Notes: generated by a model from the letters alone, not told the origin. A stretch of DNA of 64,000 nt from Nocardia rhamnosiphila NBRC 108938 (GCF_000720425.1 NZ_JOAJ01000002.1:186001-250000); one strand, 5' to 3'; shown: positions 8,966 through 18,001, counted from the stretch's first letter. Program-made: numbers and translations.

Positions 8966-9742
8966 TCATCGGCCCGACCAGCGCGGTGCGCGTTTCTCCG
9001 CGAAGGCCCGCGCACCCTCCTGCGCGTCCGCCGAGGCGAATACCTCGTCGACATGGGGCCGCTGCCGCGCGAACCGCTCGGTGTGCGGCCAGCCGCGCGA
9101 CTCCACCAGAATCCGCTTGCTGGTGGCCACGGCGAGGGGCCCGTTGGCCGCGATCCGGCCCGCGAGATCCAGCGCCGCGTCCCGCGCGCCGCCGGCCTCG
9201 GTGAGCCGGTTCACGAACCCCAGCGCGTACAGGCGGGCCGCGTCGATCGGTTCCCCGGTGAGCGCCAGCTCCGCGGCGATCACCTCAGGCAGCCGGTCGG
9301 GGAGCCGCAGCAGTCCGCCCGCCGCGGCGACGAGTCCGCGGGTGACCTCCGGAATCCCGAATCTCGCGGTCTCGGCCGCCACCACCAGGTCGCAGGCGAG
9401 GACGAGTTCGAAACCCCCGGCCAGGGCCCAGCCCTCCACTGCCGCGATCAGCGGTTTCCGCGGCGGCGCCTCGGTCAGTCCGCCGAAGCCGCGACCGGGA
9501 ACGCTCGGACGTTCGCCGCGCAGGAAGCCCTTGAGGTCCATTCCCGCGCAGAAGCTGTCGCCGGCGCCGGTCAGTACCGCGGCGGCGAGATCCGCACTCG
9601 CGTCCAACCGGTCCAGTTCCGCCGCGATCCGCTCGGCCATCGCCCGGGTCACGGCGTTCTTCGCCGCGGGCCGGTTCAGGGTCAGCACGAGGACACCGCC
9701 GACCACTGTGGCAACGACCTCCGACTCCGCATCCTGGTTCAT
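8966..9742 (-). CDS. Enoyl-CoA hydratase
   Basis: This 258-residue crotonase-family enzyme has the oxyanion-hole segment DSFCAGMDLKGF, the second Gly-rich segment EGWALAGGFELVLACD and a C-terminal AFAEKRAPRWSGR tail typical of the family. ATG 9742 overlaps the aldehyde dehydrogenase stop by 4 bp. In this operon it would act on an enoyl-CoA formed after the alcohol and aldehyde are oxidised to an acid and activated. The reaction could also be an isomerisation. Confidence 0.9.
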   Translation of the reverse strand: MNQDAESEVVATVVGGVLVLTLNRPAAKNAVTRAMAERIAAELDRLDASADLAAAVLTGAGDSFCAGMDLKGFLRGERPSVPGRGFGGLTEAPPRKPLIAAVEGWALAGGFELVLACDLVVAAETARFGIPEVTRGLVAAAGGLLRLPDRLPEVIAAELALTGEPIDAARLYALGFVNRLTEAGGARDAALDLAGRIAANGPLAVATSKRILVESRGWPHTERFARQRPHVDEVFASADAQEGARAFAEKRAPRWSGR

Positions 9743-11196
9743 TCGACGGTCCCTTCCGCGGTGGCGACCGCCTGGCAATCGGTATAGACATCGAGGGCGT
9801 AGGCGCCGCCGCTGCGGCCGAGACCGCTGGCTCCCAGCCCGCCGAAGGGCAGGTCGGGGTGGCGGGCGACGGTATTGATACCGACCTGGGCCGAGCGCAG
9901 CCGTCCGGCGATCCGCTCGGCCGCCGGACGGTCGCGGGTGAAGACATAATTGGACAGGCCGAAGCGGGTGGCGTTGGCCGCGGCGACGGCCTCCTCGTCG
10001 TCGGCCGTTCGCATCACGCAGAGCAGCGGCCCGAACGCTTCCTCCTGCATCGCGGTGTGCTGCGGTGCGCATTCGGTGAGCAGGGTGGCGGGGTGGAACC
10101 ACCCCCGTTCCGGGGCGCCCGGGGCCTGTGCCACTGTGGATCCTTCGGCGCGCGCCGCGGCCACCAGCCCCGCCACGTGCCGGCGTTGCCGGTCGCTGAT
10201 CAGCGGGGTGATATCGGTGGTGGGTTCGGCCGGATCGCCGTAGCGCAGCGCGGTCAGCCGGTTCGTCAGGAGCGCCACGAGTTCGTCGTGGACACGGTGG
10301 TCCACCAGGATCCGCGCCGTGGTCAGGCAGACCTGTCCCGCCTGGACCGTCCAGGTCCGGGTCGCGCTGCGCACGACCGCGTCGAGATCCGCGTCGGCGC
10401 GCACGATCATGGCGCCCTTGCCGCCGAGTTCGAGCAGCAGCCGTTTCGTACTCGGCGCCGCGGAGCGATAGATCTGTTCCCCCACCGCGGTACTGCCGGT
10501 GAAGCTGACGGCCCCGACATCCGGGTTGTCCACCAGTGCCGCACCCGCCCGCGCATCAGCACCGGTCACGAGATTCACGGCTCCCGCAGGGGCGCCCTGC
10601 GCACGCAGGGCGCCGGCCAGGGCAAGAGCCAGGCGATGCACGAGAAGAGGGTCTTGGGGGGCGGGTTTCATCACGACGGCATTTCCCGCGAACAGCGCGG
10701 GCGCCACCTTGCCGATCATGGCGAGCAGCGGGAAATTGTACGGAGAGATACAGGCGACGACGCCGACCGGGATGCGCCGGACACTGCCCGTCAGGCCGGC
10801 CGCCGGAGGTGGGCCGGCCATGGCCAGCGTCCGCTCGTCGCGGCGCGCCCACGCGCGCAACCGGGCGACGGCCGCGTCCACCTGGAGGTCCGCGGCGACC
10901 GCGCAGGGGGCACCGGTATCCCGGATCGCAAGGTCGACCAGTAGATCACGCTCCCGCTCGAGCGTCTCGGCGGCGGTATCGAGCACCGCGCGCCGTCGTT
11001 CCAGCGGTGCCGCCGCCCACGCGGGCTGCGCCGCACGGGCCGCCTCGACCGCCGCGTCCGCCTCCGCGACACCGCAATCGGCGATCTCGGCGAGGGTCGC
11101 CTCCGTATACGGGTTGTCGATCGTATACGTCCCGGCGGTGGTGACCGCGTCCCCACCCACCAGCGCGGCGACAACGCCGGTACTCGAATCACTCAT
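9739..11196 (-). CDS. NAD(P)-dependent aldehyde dehydrogenase
   Basis: This 485-residue aldehyde dehydrogenase oxidises an aldehyde to the acid. Visible catalytic residues are the oxyanion Asn in SPYNFP (N154), the general base Glu in LELGGKG (E256) and the nucleophile Cys in GQVC (C290). The NAD-binding SFTGSTAVG motif is at about 231-239. It overlaps the upstream alcohol dehydrogenase gene by 8 bp and the downstream hydratase by 4 bp, so alcohol-to-aldehyde-to-acid processing is probably co-translated. The substrate is not evident. Confidence 0.93.
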   Translation of the reverse strand: MSDSSTGVVAALVGGDAVTTAGTYTIDNPYTEATLAEIADCGVAEADAAVEAARAAQPAWAAAPLERRRAVLDTAAETLERERDLLVDLAIRDTGAPCAVAADLQVDAAVARLRAWARRDERTLAMAGPPPAAGLTGSVRRIPVGVVACISPYNFPLLAMIGKVAPALFAGNAVVMKPAPQDPLLVHRLALALAGALRAQGAPAGAVNLVTGADARAGAALVDNPDVGAVSFTGSTAVGEQIYRSAAPSTKRLLLELGGKGAMIVRADADLDAVVRSATRTWTVQAGQVCLTTARILVDHRVHDELVALLTNRLTALRYGDPAEPTTDITPLISDRQRRHVAGLVAAARAEGSTVAQAPGAPERGWFHPATLLTECAPQHTAMQEEAFGPLLCVMRTADDEEAVAAANATRFGLSNYVFTRDRPAAERIAGRLRSAQVGINTVARHPDLPFGGLGASGLGRSGGAYALDVYTDCQAVATAEGTVE

Positions 11197-12289
11197 CGCC
11201 GTCCCTCACCTCCATCTCGACGAATCCCCGGTCGAGTCCACCCGCCTGCAGGTCGTCGACCAGTTCTCCGAGATCGCGCAATGGCAGAATCTTGCTGACC
11301 AGCGGAGAGAGATCTATCTCGCCCTCGTGTACCCGCCGGGCCAGCCGCGGCAGCGCGGTGGCCGGGTCCACCGAGCCCATCCGGCACCCCAGCAATGCCT
11401 TGTCGTGGAACAGCGCCCGGGGCCGGATACCGGCGACCGCGGCGGCGTCGGGAAGCCCGACGATCACACAGCGGCCACCCCATGCCAGCGATTCCACCGC
11501 GGCCGCCAGGATCTCCGGCCGCCCGACGCATTCGATGGCGGCCTCGAAGCCGTCGGCCGCCACGGCCGCGGCGGCGTCCCTGATCTCTGCGGCGTCGCCG
11601 ATCACCGCGAAGTCGGTGGCGCCGCACCGCCGTGCGACCGCCTCCTTGGCCGGGTTCCGGTCGACGACCAGGATCCGCTCGGCGCCGGCGGCCCGGGCCG
11701 CGATGACCGCGTTCAATCCGATACCACCCGCTCCGGTCACCAGGACCCGATCCCCCGGGGCCACCCGCGCCCGTTCCTCGACGGCGCCGAAGCCGGTCAC
11801 CGAGGCGCACCCGAGCATGGCCGCGATCGGCGCGTCGATCGGGGCCGTAATCGGCACCGCCTGGCGTTCGGCGACGACCGTGCGGGCCGCGAAGGCGCCG
11901 GTGCGGACGAATTGGTGGACCGGGCGGCCGCGCCAGGTGAACGGCGCGGCGGCCGGGGTGCCCGAGACCCGGCACACCGTCGGCCGGCCGGCCCGGCAGG
12001 CCCGGCACACACCGCAGCTACGCAGGACCGACAGCACGACACGAGCCCCGAGAGGTAGCGACGCACCCGGCCCCACGGCGCTCACCACTCCGACGGCCTC
12101 ATGGCCGAGAACCACCGGCAGCGGCTGCTCGATCACGCCGTCGACGGGGTTCAGATCGCTGTGGCACAGACCCGCGGTGTCGATATCGACCGCCACCTCG
12201 CCGCGCTGCGGCGCGCGTACCTCGAGGTCGTCGATATGCCGGAAAGCCCGGCCGTCCCACAATGCCGCTCGTACCTCGGTCACTGCCAC
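11189..12289 (-). CDS. Zinc-dependent alcohol dehydrogenase
   Basis: This 366-residue medium-chain dehydrogenase has the catalytic zinc ligands C42 (GLCHSDL), H63 (LGHEAVG) and C161 (LGCASVTG). The structural zinc is held by four cysteines at about 92, 95, 98 and 106, and the nucleotide fold has VTGAGGIGLNAV at about 184-195. The start is GTG at 12289 or 12283. It is the first gene of the leftward alcohol/aldehyde/enoyl-CoA operon. The divergent gap to the binding-protein gene at 12492 contains repeated operator-like sites. Confidence 0.93.
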   Translation of the reverse strand: MAVTEVRAALWDGRAFRHIDDLEVRAPQRGEVAVDIDTAGLCHSDLNPVDGVIEQPLPVVLGHEAVGVVSAVGPGASLPLGARVVLSVLRSCGVCRACRAGRPTVCRVSGTPAAAPFTWRGRPVHQFVRTGAFAARTVVAERQAVPITAPIDAPIAAMLGCASVTGFGAVEERARVAPGDRVLVTGAGGIGLNAVIAARAAGAERILVVDRNPAKEAVARRCGATDFAVIGDAAEIRDAAAAVAADGFEAAIECVGRPEILAAAVESLAWGGRCVIVGLPDAAAVAGIRPRALFHDKALLGCRMGSVDPATALPRLARRVHEGEIDLSPLVSKILPLRDLGELVDDLQAGGLDRGFVEMEVRDGDE

Positions 12290-12334
12290 GTCCTGGTTCT
12301 CAACACACAGCGGAGGCTAACACAGAGATTCAGT

Positions 12335-12434
12335 TCAGTGGAATACGAATATGCTCAGTGGAATTTTTCCGCCCTGAGGTCTTGACATCGAGTGAGTGGC
12401 GTCACATTGTTACCTTCAGCGGAATCGAATTCCG
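12335..12434. promoter_or_regulatory. Divergent promoter with three TCAGYGGAAT repeats and a 15-bp palindrome
   Basis: Direct repeats TCAGTGGAAT (12335-12344, 12355-12364) and TCAGCGGAAT (12416-12425) are spaced 20 and 61 bp apart, close to whole helical turns. The last runs into the perfect palindrome CGGAAT-CGA-ATTCCG (12420-12434). Its GGAA-N5-TTCC outline matches IclR-family operators as I recall them. A TTGACA hexamer lies at 12382-12387, upstream of the lipoprotein gene. Regulator identity is inferred. Confidence 0.55.
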
Positions 12435-12491
12435 CCGGTGCAAATCAGCGTGGCGGCCGCCCGCGGCACGTGGTTTCGAAGGAGTCCCGAG

Positions 12492-13586
12492 GTGAAGAAG
12501 CGAGCTCTACGCCGTGTGCTCACCGGCGCCGCCGGCGCCGTCCTGGTCTGCGGCGTCCTCGCCGGATGTGCCACCCCCACCGGAAGCACAGCCGGTGACA
12601 GCACGCCGGCAGACGCCATGTGCCCGACCCCGGACACCGCCGGAAAGATCACCATCTCGATGAGCTCGCCGCTCGCGGTTTTCGCACCGCTGCTCCTCGC
12701 TCTGGAAACCGACGCGTTCGCCGGCACGGGCCTGGAAGTGACGACCGAACCGCTCAAAAGCGCCGAAGCCATCCCGCTGGTCGCCCGCGGCGAACTCGAC
12801 GCGCAGATCTCCTCGCTGTCGGCCGCGCATTTCAACACCGTCGACTCCGGGGTGGCCATCAAATGGATCGCACCGATGGACCTGCAACAGGAGATCCCGC
12901 AGGGGCAACCCGTCGCCGGTTACTGGGCCCGCGCCGACCTCGTCGGATCCGCGACCGACCCGGATCTCGCGGCGCTGCGGGGCGCCCGGGTCAGTACACC
13001 GACCGGCGGTGGCGGTATCAGCGGCCTGATCCTCGACAATGCCCTGTCGACAGTGGGGCTCGGGATCGAGGATGTGAACCTCACCGCGCCGCTCGTCGGG
13101 CCCGACGCGCTGACCGGGCTCATCAACGGATCGGTCGACCTCGCGTGGGTCTCCGCGCCTCTCGAAGTCCAGGCGGCCCAGCACCCCGAACTCGTCCCCG
13201 TGGCCGGATACGAACCCGGCGTGACCGGTACATCCATTCTCGCCGGCCCCGGACTGCTCGACCGGCCCGAGGTCACGGTCAAATTCCTGCAGGTGCTGCG
13301 GAAAGTCACCGAGCGGTACCTGAGCGGCGACTACCGCAAGAACCCCGAGACGGTGGCACTACTGGCCGCGGCACAGGAAACCGACGAGAACACGATCCGC
13401 AACGCCGCCCCGCTCACCTTCGATCCCGAGTTCGGGATGGATGGGGCCGCGCAGTTCGCCGAAACGTTCCAGGAATTCTCCATGACCCGTGGCGAACTCG
13501 AATACGCGGAGCCGCTCGATATCAACCGGCTCGTCGACACCCGCTTCTCCGAAGCACTGCAGATCTGCGCGGATACCGTCGGATGA
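12492..13586 (+). CDS. ABC transporter solute-binding lipoprotein (nitrate/sulfonate/taurine type)
   Basis: This 364-residue extracellular binding lipoprotein has a basic N-terminus, a hydrophobic core and a lipobox LAGC with the lipidated Cys at residue 26. The mature part resembles the NMT1/TauA/SsuA class of binding proteins. The start is GTG 12492, preceded by AAGGAG at a 7-bp spacing. No permease or ATPase gene is adjacent, so it must use a transporter encoded elsewhere or act as a sensor. It diverges from the alcohol dehydrogenase operon, sharing a promoter region, and so probably captures the substrate or a precursor of that pathway. Confidence 0.85.
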   Translation: MKKRALRRVLTGAAGAVLVCGVLAGCATPTGSTAGDSTPADAMCPTPDTAGKITISMSSPLAVFAPLLLALETDAFAGTGLEVTTEPLKSAEAIPLVARGELDAQISSLSAAHFNTVDSGVAIKWIAPMDLQQEIPQGQPVAGYWARADLVGSATDPDLAALRGARVSTPTGGGGISGLILDNALSTVGLGIEDVNLTAPLVGPDALTGLINGSVDLAWVSAPLEVQAAQHPELVPVAGYEPGVTGTSILAGPGLLDRPEVTVKFLQVLRKVTERYLSGDYRKNPETVALLAAAQETDENTIRNAAPLTFDPEFGMDGAAQFAETFQEFSMTRGELEYAEPLDINRLVDTRFSEALQICADTVG

Positions 13587-13695
13587 GTGCCGGCGAGCAT
13601 CCCGCGGCCGTCTGCGGCGCGTCCGCACGGTGGTGCGGAGTTCCAAAGGCGCCCCTCGGCGCCGGATCCCGGGCGTGAAGCGCGGCCACAAAATG

Positions 13696-13742
13696 CCGGG
13701 CACACCGTGTCGCTCGATGAGGGGGCTACCCGGTGTGCCCGG
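13696..13742 (+). terminator. Hairpin terminator after binding-protein gene
   Basis: CCGGGCACACCG and its exact complement CGGTGTGCCCGG are separated by 23 nt, 110 bp after the lipoprotein stop. There is no U-tract, as is common for actinobacterial terminators. Confidence 0.55.
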
Positions 13743-13775
13743 TCCGCGGCCGGAGGAGGCACCGCGACAGACGCG

Positions 13776-13994
13776 TTACTCCGCGGCGGCGAGTCGCACG
13801 GTGAGCGGTGTGGCCATGGTGAAACCTGCGGGTGCGTGGGCGATTGCACGCGAAGGCGGGATCTCGGACCCGATTCCGTCGGCGAAACGCCGATCCAGAT
13901 GCCTGCGGCTCCAGCCACATTCGTCCACGGGCGCGGCGATCGGAACCCTCCCGCGCGTGCAACGCACGCCCGGCAGTCGTTCCTCGCTCACCAT
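13776..13994 (-). pseudogene. AraC-family regulator remnant
   Basis: A 72-codon leftward frame reads like a fragment of an AraC regulator. The stretch ECGWSRRHLDRRFADGIG matches the second helix-turn-helix of the family (consensus GWSxRHLxRRFxxxxG), but the first helix-turn-helix and the effector domain are absent and the sequence after it does not follow the usual PKxxAR pattern. ATG 13994 is only a candidate start. Codon use is host-like. The most likely reading is the decayed 3' part of a once-complete regulator; a small functional DNA-binding peptide is less likely. Confidence 0.5.
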
Positions 13995-14046
13995 CCGACT
14001 GTAGAGCCGCGGATTCCCGCCCGCTCGGGCACTTACACTCGCCATC

Positions 14047-14658
14047 ATGAGTAGCTGGGTACTTCCCGCCTTCCTGGGGTTGGGACTCGCGGCCGCCTGC
14101 GGGTTCCGCGCTTTCCTGCCGTTGCTGGTACTCAGCGCTGCCACGCATTTCGGTGTGCTCGGCCTGGATCTCAACGAGTCCTTCGCCTGGATCGGCTCGA
14201 CCGGGGCGCTGCTCGCGTTGTCGGTCGCGGCCGCCGCCGAGATCCTGGGCGATCTCGTCCCGTTCGTCGACAACGCCTTGTCGCTCCTCGGCAATGTCAG
14301 CGGCCCGATCGCGGGAGCGATAGCCGCCGGGTCGGTGTTCGAGGCGGCGGATCCGGCCACCGCGGCGATCGCGGGAATCATTGTCGGCGCACCCACCGCA
14401 CTCACCTTCAGCGCGACCCAGACCGGTGTCCGCGCGGCCAGTACCGCCACGACGGGCGGCATCGCGAACCCGGTGGTGTCGGTCGTCGAGGATGTGCTGG
14501 CCTTCGTCCTGGTCGCCCTGGCGATCGTGCTGCCGATCCTGGTACCGATCGTGCTGGGCGCGTTACTGTTCATCGCCTGGCGTGCGGTGCGCGGATTCCG
14601 GCGCCGGAGACCGGCGTCCACGCGGCCGGTCGTGACGCCGTCCTCGCGAACAAGCTAG
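14047..14658 (+). CDS. DUF4126 family membrane protein
   Basis: This 203-residue integral membrane protein has about four to six hydrophobic segments, Gly/Ala-rich motifs (GLGLAAACGFRAFLPLLVLS at the N-terminus) and a basic C-terminal tail (RAVRGFRRRRP). It matches the DUF4126 family, which is widespread in actinobacteria and has no known function. ATG at 14047 gives a start straight into the first membrane segment. It is a single gene between the AraC remnant and the GGDEF gene. Confidence 0.8.
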   Translation: MSSWVLPAFLGLGLAAACGFRAFLPLLVLSAATHFGVLGLDLNESFAWIGSTGALLALSVAAAAEILGDLVPFVDNALSLLGNVSGPIAGAIAAGSVFEAADPATAAIAGIIVGAPTALTFSATQTGVRAASTATTGGIANPVVSVVEDVLAFVLVALAIVLPILVPIVLGALLFIAWRAVRGFRRRRPASTRPVVTPSSRTS

Positions 14659-14813
14659 ATCCTGGCTCCGCAACGACATTCTGCACGCCGACGCGGGCGG
14701 GCATACCGGGGTGCCATGGTCCGAGGTCGAGAGCGCGCTGGAGTTCTTCCTCTGCTTCTCGGACGGGCCGCAACCCGACGAGTCCGACGCGGCCCGACGA
14801 TCGGCGACCCAGG
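14659..14813 (+). other. Short coding-like gap, possible gene fragment
   Basis: Between DUF4126 and the GGDEF gene, the frame from 14660 reads SWLRNDILHADAGG then GVPWSEVESALEFFL with host-like codon bias but no start codon; it is preceded by an in-frame TGA at 14633. It resembles the C-terminal end of a small antitoxin-like protein, but I cannot assign it. A leftward frame through the same bases is also open. Confidence 0.2.
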
Positions 14814-16172
14814 TCAGGAGTCGGAATCCGGCAGGTCCTCGGTGGGGATGTACCGGTTGAGTTGATCCGGATCGAGGTAGGGCTCGGCCTCGGTGACCAC
14901 GCCGTCGGCGAGCATATGCAGTACCCATTGCGCCTTACCGTTGTTCTTGGCGCGGTACAGACCTGTATCGGCGGCGTCGATCAGGGTTTCCGCCTGGCCG
15001 CTCTGCACAGTGGTCAGCACGGCCCCGATACTGGCCGAAACCTGCACCCGGTGACTGTTGGTGGTCACCGGATCGGTCAGGGCGCCCAGCAGGCTGTCCG
15101 CCACCCGGCCCATCTTCCAGGCGTCGACCGGCGGCGGCACCAACGCGACGAACTCGTCTCCCCCGATCCGGGCCACCAGGCAGTCCATATCCTGCACACT
15201 CGTGTGCAGGCGGTCGGCGACAGCGGTGAGCACCCGGTCACCGGTGCCGTGGCCGTACCGGTCGTTGATGTGTTTGAAGCGATCCAGGTCCACGAAGCAC
15301 AAACCGATCTGTTCGTGACCCCCCGCCTCGTTCATCACGGTGTCGAGCCGCTCCAGCAACTGACGCCGGTTGGGTAGGCCGGTCAGTGGGTCGTGCCGGG
15401 CCTGGCGGTGTAGCTCCTGGCGCATGCGGTGCTGTTCGGTGACGTCCTCGCCCACCGCCAGCAGGTAGTTCGGGTGGCCCGCCGCACCCTCGACGAAGGT
15501 GATGGAGAAGGAGGCCCACCCGTAGCTGCCGTCGACGCGGCCGATCTGCTGTTCCAGTTTCACCGTGCCCCCGCGTTTGGGCACCAGCTTTTCGTAGACG
15601 AGTCTACGAATACGCTCCCGGTCCTCGGGGTGGGCGAATTCGTAGACCGAGATACCGCGGAGTTCGTCGACCGGGACGCCGATCATATCGGCGAGTTTCT
15701 GGTTGGCGTCGAGTAGAACGCCGTTGGTGTCGCCCACGGCGATGGCCACTGCCGCGTTCTCGAACACCACCCGGTACCGCGCGTCCGACTGCCGGGTCGG
15801 CTCGACCTGTTCGGCGTGGTGGGCGGCGAACCGCTGCTGCCGGTGCGCTCCGTACCCCTCGCCCAATTTGGTGAGGAGTATCGACATCCGCGTCACGGCG
15901 GTGGGGCCGGCATCCGGCTCGACGAGACCCCACAGGATCGGCGCCGAAACGGCCGGTACATCGTCGACGCCCACCTCCACGGTGGCCAGGGCCGCGCCGA
16001 CTCTGGCCCCCGCGGTGGCGTCGAACCGGGTCGAGGTGAGGGCTTTCGCCAGATCGTCGACCAGCCAGTGCAGGAACTGGTCGGCAGCCGGGTCGGCCGG
16101 GGCGGAGTCGCCGGGCGCCCGCAGCGCTCGAGACCACGAGCGGACCAGTTCATCGTGCCCCGACCCGTCCAT
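14814..16172 (-). CDS. PAS-GGDEF diguanylate cyclase
   Basis: This 452-residue soluble protein should make cyclic di-GMP from two GTP. An N-terminal region of about 125 residues without a recognised domain is followed by a PAS sensor domain (about 131-245) and a GGDEF domain (about 255-410) with intact active-site motif GGDEF at 337-341. The inhibitory RxxD site expected five residues before it is missing, so product inhibition may be absent. There is no EAL domain and no membrane segment. ATG 16172, with AAGGGG just upstream, is preferred over GTG 16193. It is monocistronic. Confidence 0.9.
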   Translation of the reverse strand: MDGSGHDELVRSWSRALRAPGDSAPADPAADQFLHWLVDDLAKALTSTRFDATAGARVGAALATVEVGVDDVPAVSAPILWGLVEPDAGPTAVTRMSILLTKLGEGYGAHRQQRFAAHHAEQVEPTRQSDARYRVVFENAAVAIAVGDTNGVLLDANQKLADMIGVPVDELRGISVYEFAHPEDRERIRRLVYEKLVPKRGGTVKLEQQIGRVDGSYGWASFSITFVEGAAGHPNYLLAVGEDVTEQHRMRQELHRQARHDPLTGLPNRRQLLERLDTVMNEAGGHEQIGLCFVDLDRFKHINDRYGHGTGDRVLTAVADRLHTSVQDMDCLVARIGGDEFVALVPPPVDAWKMGRVADSLLGALTDPVTTNSHRVQVSASIGAVLTTVQSGQAETLIDAADTGLYRAKNNGKAQWVLHMLADGVVTEAEPYLDPDQLNRYIPTEDLPDSDS

Positions 16173-16265
16173 CACACCCCTTCGTTCATCCACTGCCCGA
16201 CACCACCGCAGCTACACGTCACCCCGGCCGGGCATCACCACCCCGACTGAGGCCATCCTTCCCTA

Positions 16266-17399
16266 TCAGGCCGCATCGTTGCTACTCGGCCGGAGGTTGT
16301 TCTCGGCAAATATGCCGACACCCTTGTACCGGGTCGTCATCAGTTGCCACACCCAGGTGGCCTGGACGCAGCCGTCCAGGTCGGCGAGATGGGTCCGGAC
16401 CGGCCCCGCCAGGCCGCTGTCGATACCGGGTTCGGCGCAGCGCGCCGTGAGCGCGGCGTGCAACCCGCGGAATTCGGTGAGCCGGTCGCGGACCACGCCG
16501 GCGGCGGCGTGCACGGCATCGGCCAGCGTCGCCTGCGGGTCGTTCAGGAAGCACACCGGTATCAGATTGAAATCGGAGCGGTCGACTATGCACTCCTTCT
16601 CGAAGGAGAACATATCGTTCATCAGAGCACCGATCTCCGCCGTCACCACCCGTAATCGGCGCACATCCTCCGCGAGCCCCGCGGCGGCCAATCGCTCCCG
16701 GTCCAGGTAGCTGTCCCGCCCGAATTCGCACAGGGCGATGGCCGGGAACATGCCCGACACCTGGGCCCGGAGATCGATGTATTCGTCCGTGGTCAGCAGG
16801 TCACGGCGGGACCGGGCGTTCTGGTCCCGGATCGCGGTGCGCAGATGCTCGACGGTCGACTCCAGGAACAGATCGAGCCACCGCGGATCCGCGTTCTGAG
16901 TGTGCAGCCGGGAGAGGAACTCGACCGTCGCCATTTCGATCGGCGCGGCGTCCTCCGGCGCGGTTCGTGTTTCGAGCAGGCGGCACAGCCGGTCGAGTTC
17001 GGTGCGCGCCCGGTGTTGTTCACCTCTGGACAGATGCCCGAACTTCTCCCGGCCCACAGTGTCGTTGAGCCAGAACAGGATCGCGTTGAACAGGCCGATG
17101 GTGGTCAGCCGGTCCGCACTGATGGGGCCGGGATGTAGATACGGCGTCATACTGTTGTAGTGCGCGCCGCCCGGCTCCAGCCAGATGCCCTGGGCGCGGC
17201 AATATTCCTCCACCTCCGCGCAGGATCGCGCGCCGAATCGACTCGGCCTGAACTCCCTGCTGTACTCTGCGATATCGCAGTCGGGTGTGCTGAACAGTTC
17301 CTGTAGCGACCAGGGCCTGTTCGCGCGCACCCGAGTATCCCGTTGCGCGCGCATATCCGCGATTCTCTGCTCGAGTGCCGATGTGTATCGAGAAGCCAT
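16266..17399 (-). CDS. Class I terpene synthase with atypical aspartate motif
   Basis: This 377-residue protein has the hallmarks of a bacterial class I terpene cyclase. They are the NSE metal motif NDMFSFEKE (N261, S265, E269), the pyrophosphate-sensor Arg in DLRAQVSG (R211, 50 residues before) and the C-terminal RY pair (R357-Y358). The first metal motif, normally DDxxD/E, reads FWLNDTVG (N112-D113), keeping only one acidic residue. ATG 17399 follows GGAGGAG at good spacing. No P450, methyltransferase or prenyl transferase gene lies next to it. The product is unknown; it may bind metal differently or have altered chemistry. Confidence 0.8.
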   Translation of the reverse strand: MASRYTSALEQRIADMRAQRDTRVRANRPWSLQELFSTPDCDIAEYSREFRPSRFGARSCAEVEEYCRAQGIWLEPGGAHYNSMTPYLHPGPISADRLTTIGLFNAILFWLNDTVGREKFGHLSRGEQHRARTELDRLCRLLETRTAPEDAAPIEMATVEFLSRLHTQNADPRWLDLFLESTVEHLRTAIRDQNARSRRDLLTTDEYIDLRAQVSGMFPAIALCEFGRDSYLDRERLAAAGLAEDVRRLRVVTAEIGALMNDMFSFEKECIVDRSDFNLIPVCFLNDPQATLADAVHAAAGVVRDRLTEFRGLHAALTARCAEPGIDSGLAGPVRTHLADLDGCVQATWVWQLMTTRYKGVGIFAENNLRPSSNDAA

Positions 17400-17531
17400 G
17401 ACGCTCTCCTCCCGCATGATCCAAACCCTTCAAGCTTGGTACACAGCGGCGGTCGTGTCACCCCATCGGCCTTCCCGCACACAGGATTCCGCACAGCACG
17501 GTCCCGCCGCGACGCGGGACCGGCCCCTCCG

Positions 17532-17894
17532 CTAGCCGCGATAGACCTCGACATAGGCGTTGGTCGCCACCGCGACGACACCGGGACCCATCCCGGTACA
17601 GCCCGTGGTGATGCGCCGGCCCGCCGGCGTGAAGGGATAGCCGATCGCCGCGTAGGGGCCGACGGCGTACAGCGGGAACGGACCGCTGGCGTAGAGGCCG
17701 ACACAATCGACGTGCAGGACGTAGTTGCTGCCTCCGTCCGGACCGCAGGTCGCCGACGCGCCGAACAGGTCTCGTTCGACGACGCAATCCTGCGGTGCCG
17801 CCGCCGCGGTGCCGGAACCGACGACCGCGACGAAGGCCAGGCCCGAAACACCGGCGGCCGCAACGCGTGCGGCGGTAAGGATCTTCTGTTTCAT
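17532..17894 (-). CDS. Small secreted protein of unknown function
   Basis: This 120-residue protein has a Sec signal peptide (MKQKILTAARVAAAGVSGLA, cleavage likely after GTAAAA at about residue 33) and a mature part of about 87 residues with four cysteines, probably two disulfides. AAGGAG precedes ATG 17894. I do not recognise a family. It stands alone between the terpene synthase and the AlkZ-like gene. Confidence 0.75.
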   Translation of the reverse strand: MKQKILTAARVAAAGVSGLAFVAVVGSGTAAAAPQDCVVERDLFGASATCGPDGGSNYVLHVDCVGLYASGPFPLYAVGPYAAIGYPFTPAGRRITTGCTGMGPGVVAVATNAYVEVYRG

Positions 17895-18001
17895 GAGGAC
17901 TCCTTTCGGAGAGAGCTTCGGCCGGGAGCGGCTCCACGTTACTGCGGCGGGAATCCGGTCCACTGTGTCGCGAGGCCGGGCGGCCTGTCGGGCGGCCGCT
18001 T

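Noticed and set aside
13587..14054. 155-codon rightward ORF after the binding protein
   Set aside because: Runs through the terminator hairpin and lacks any coding character; the AraC-like frame on the other strand is better supported.
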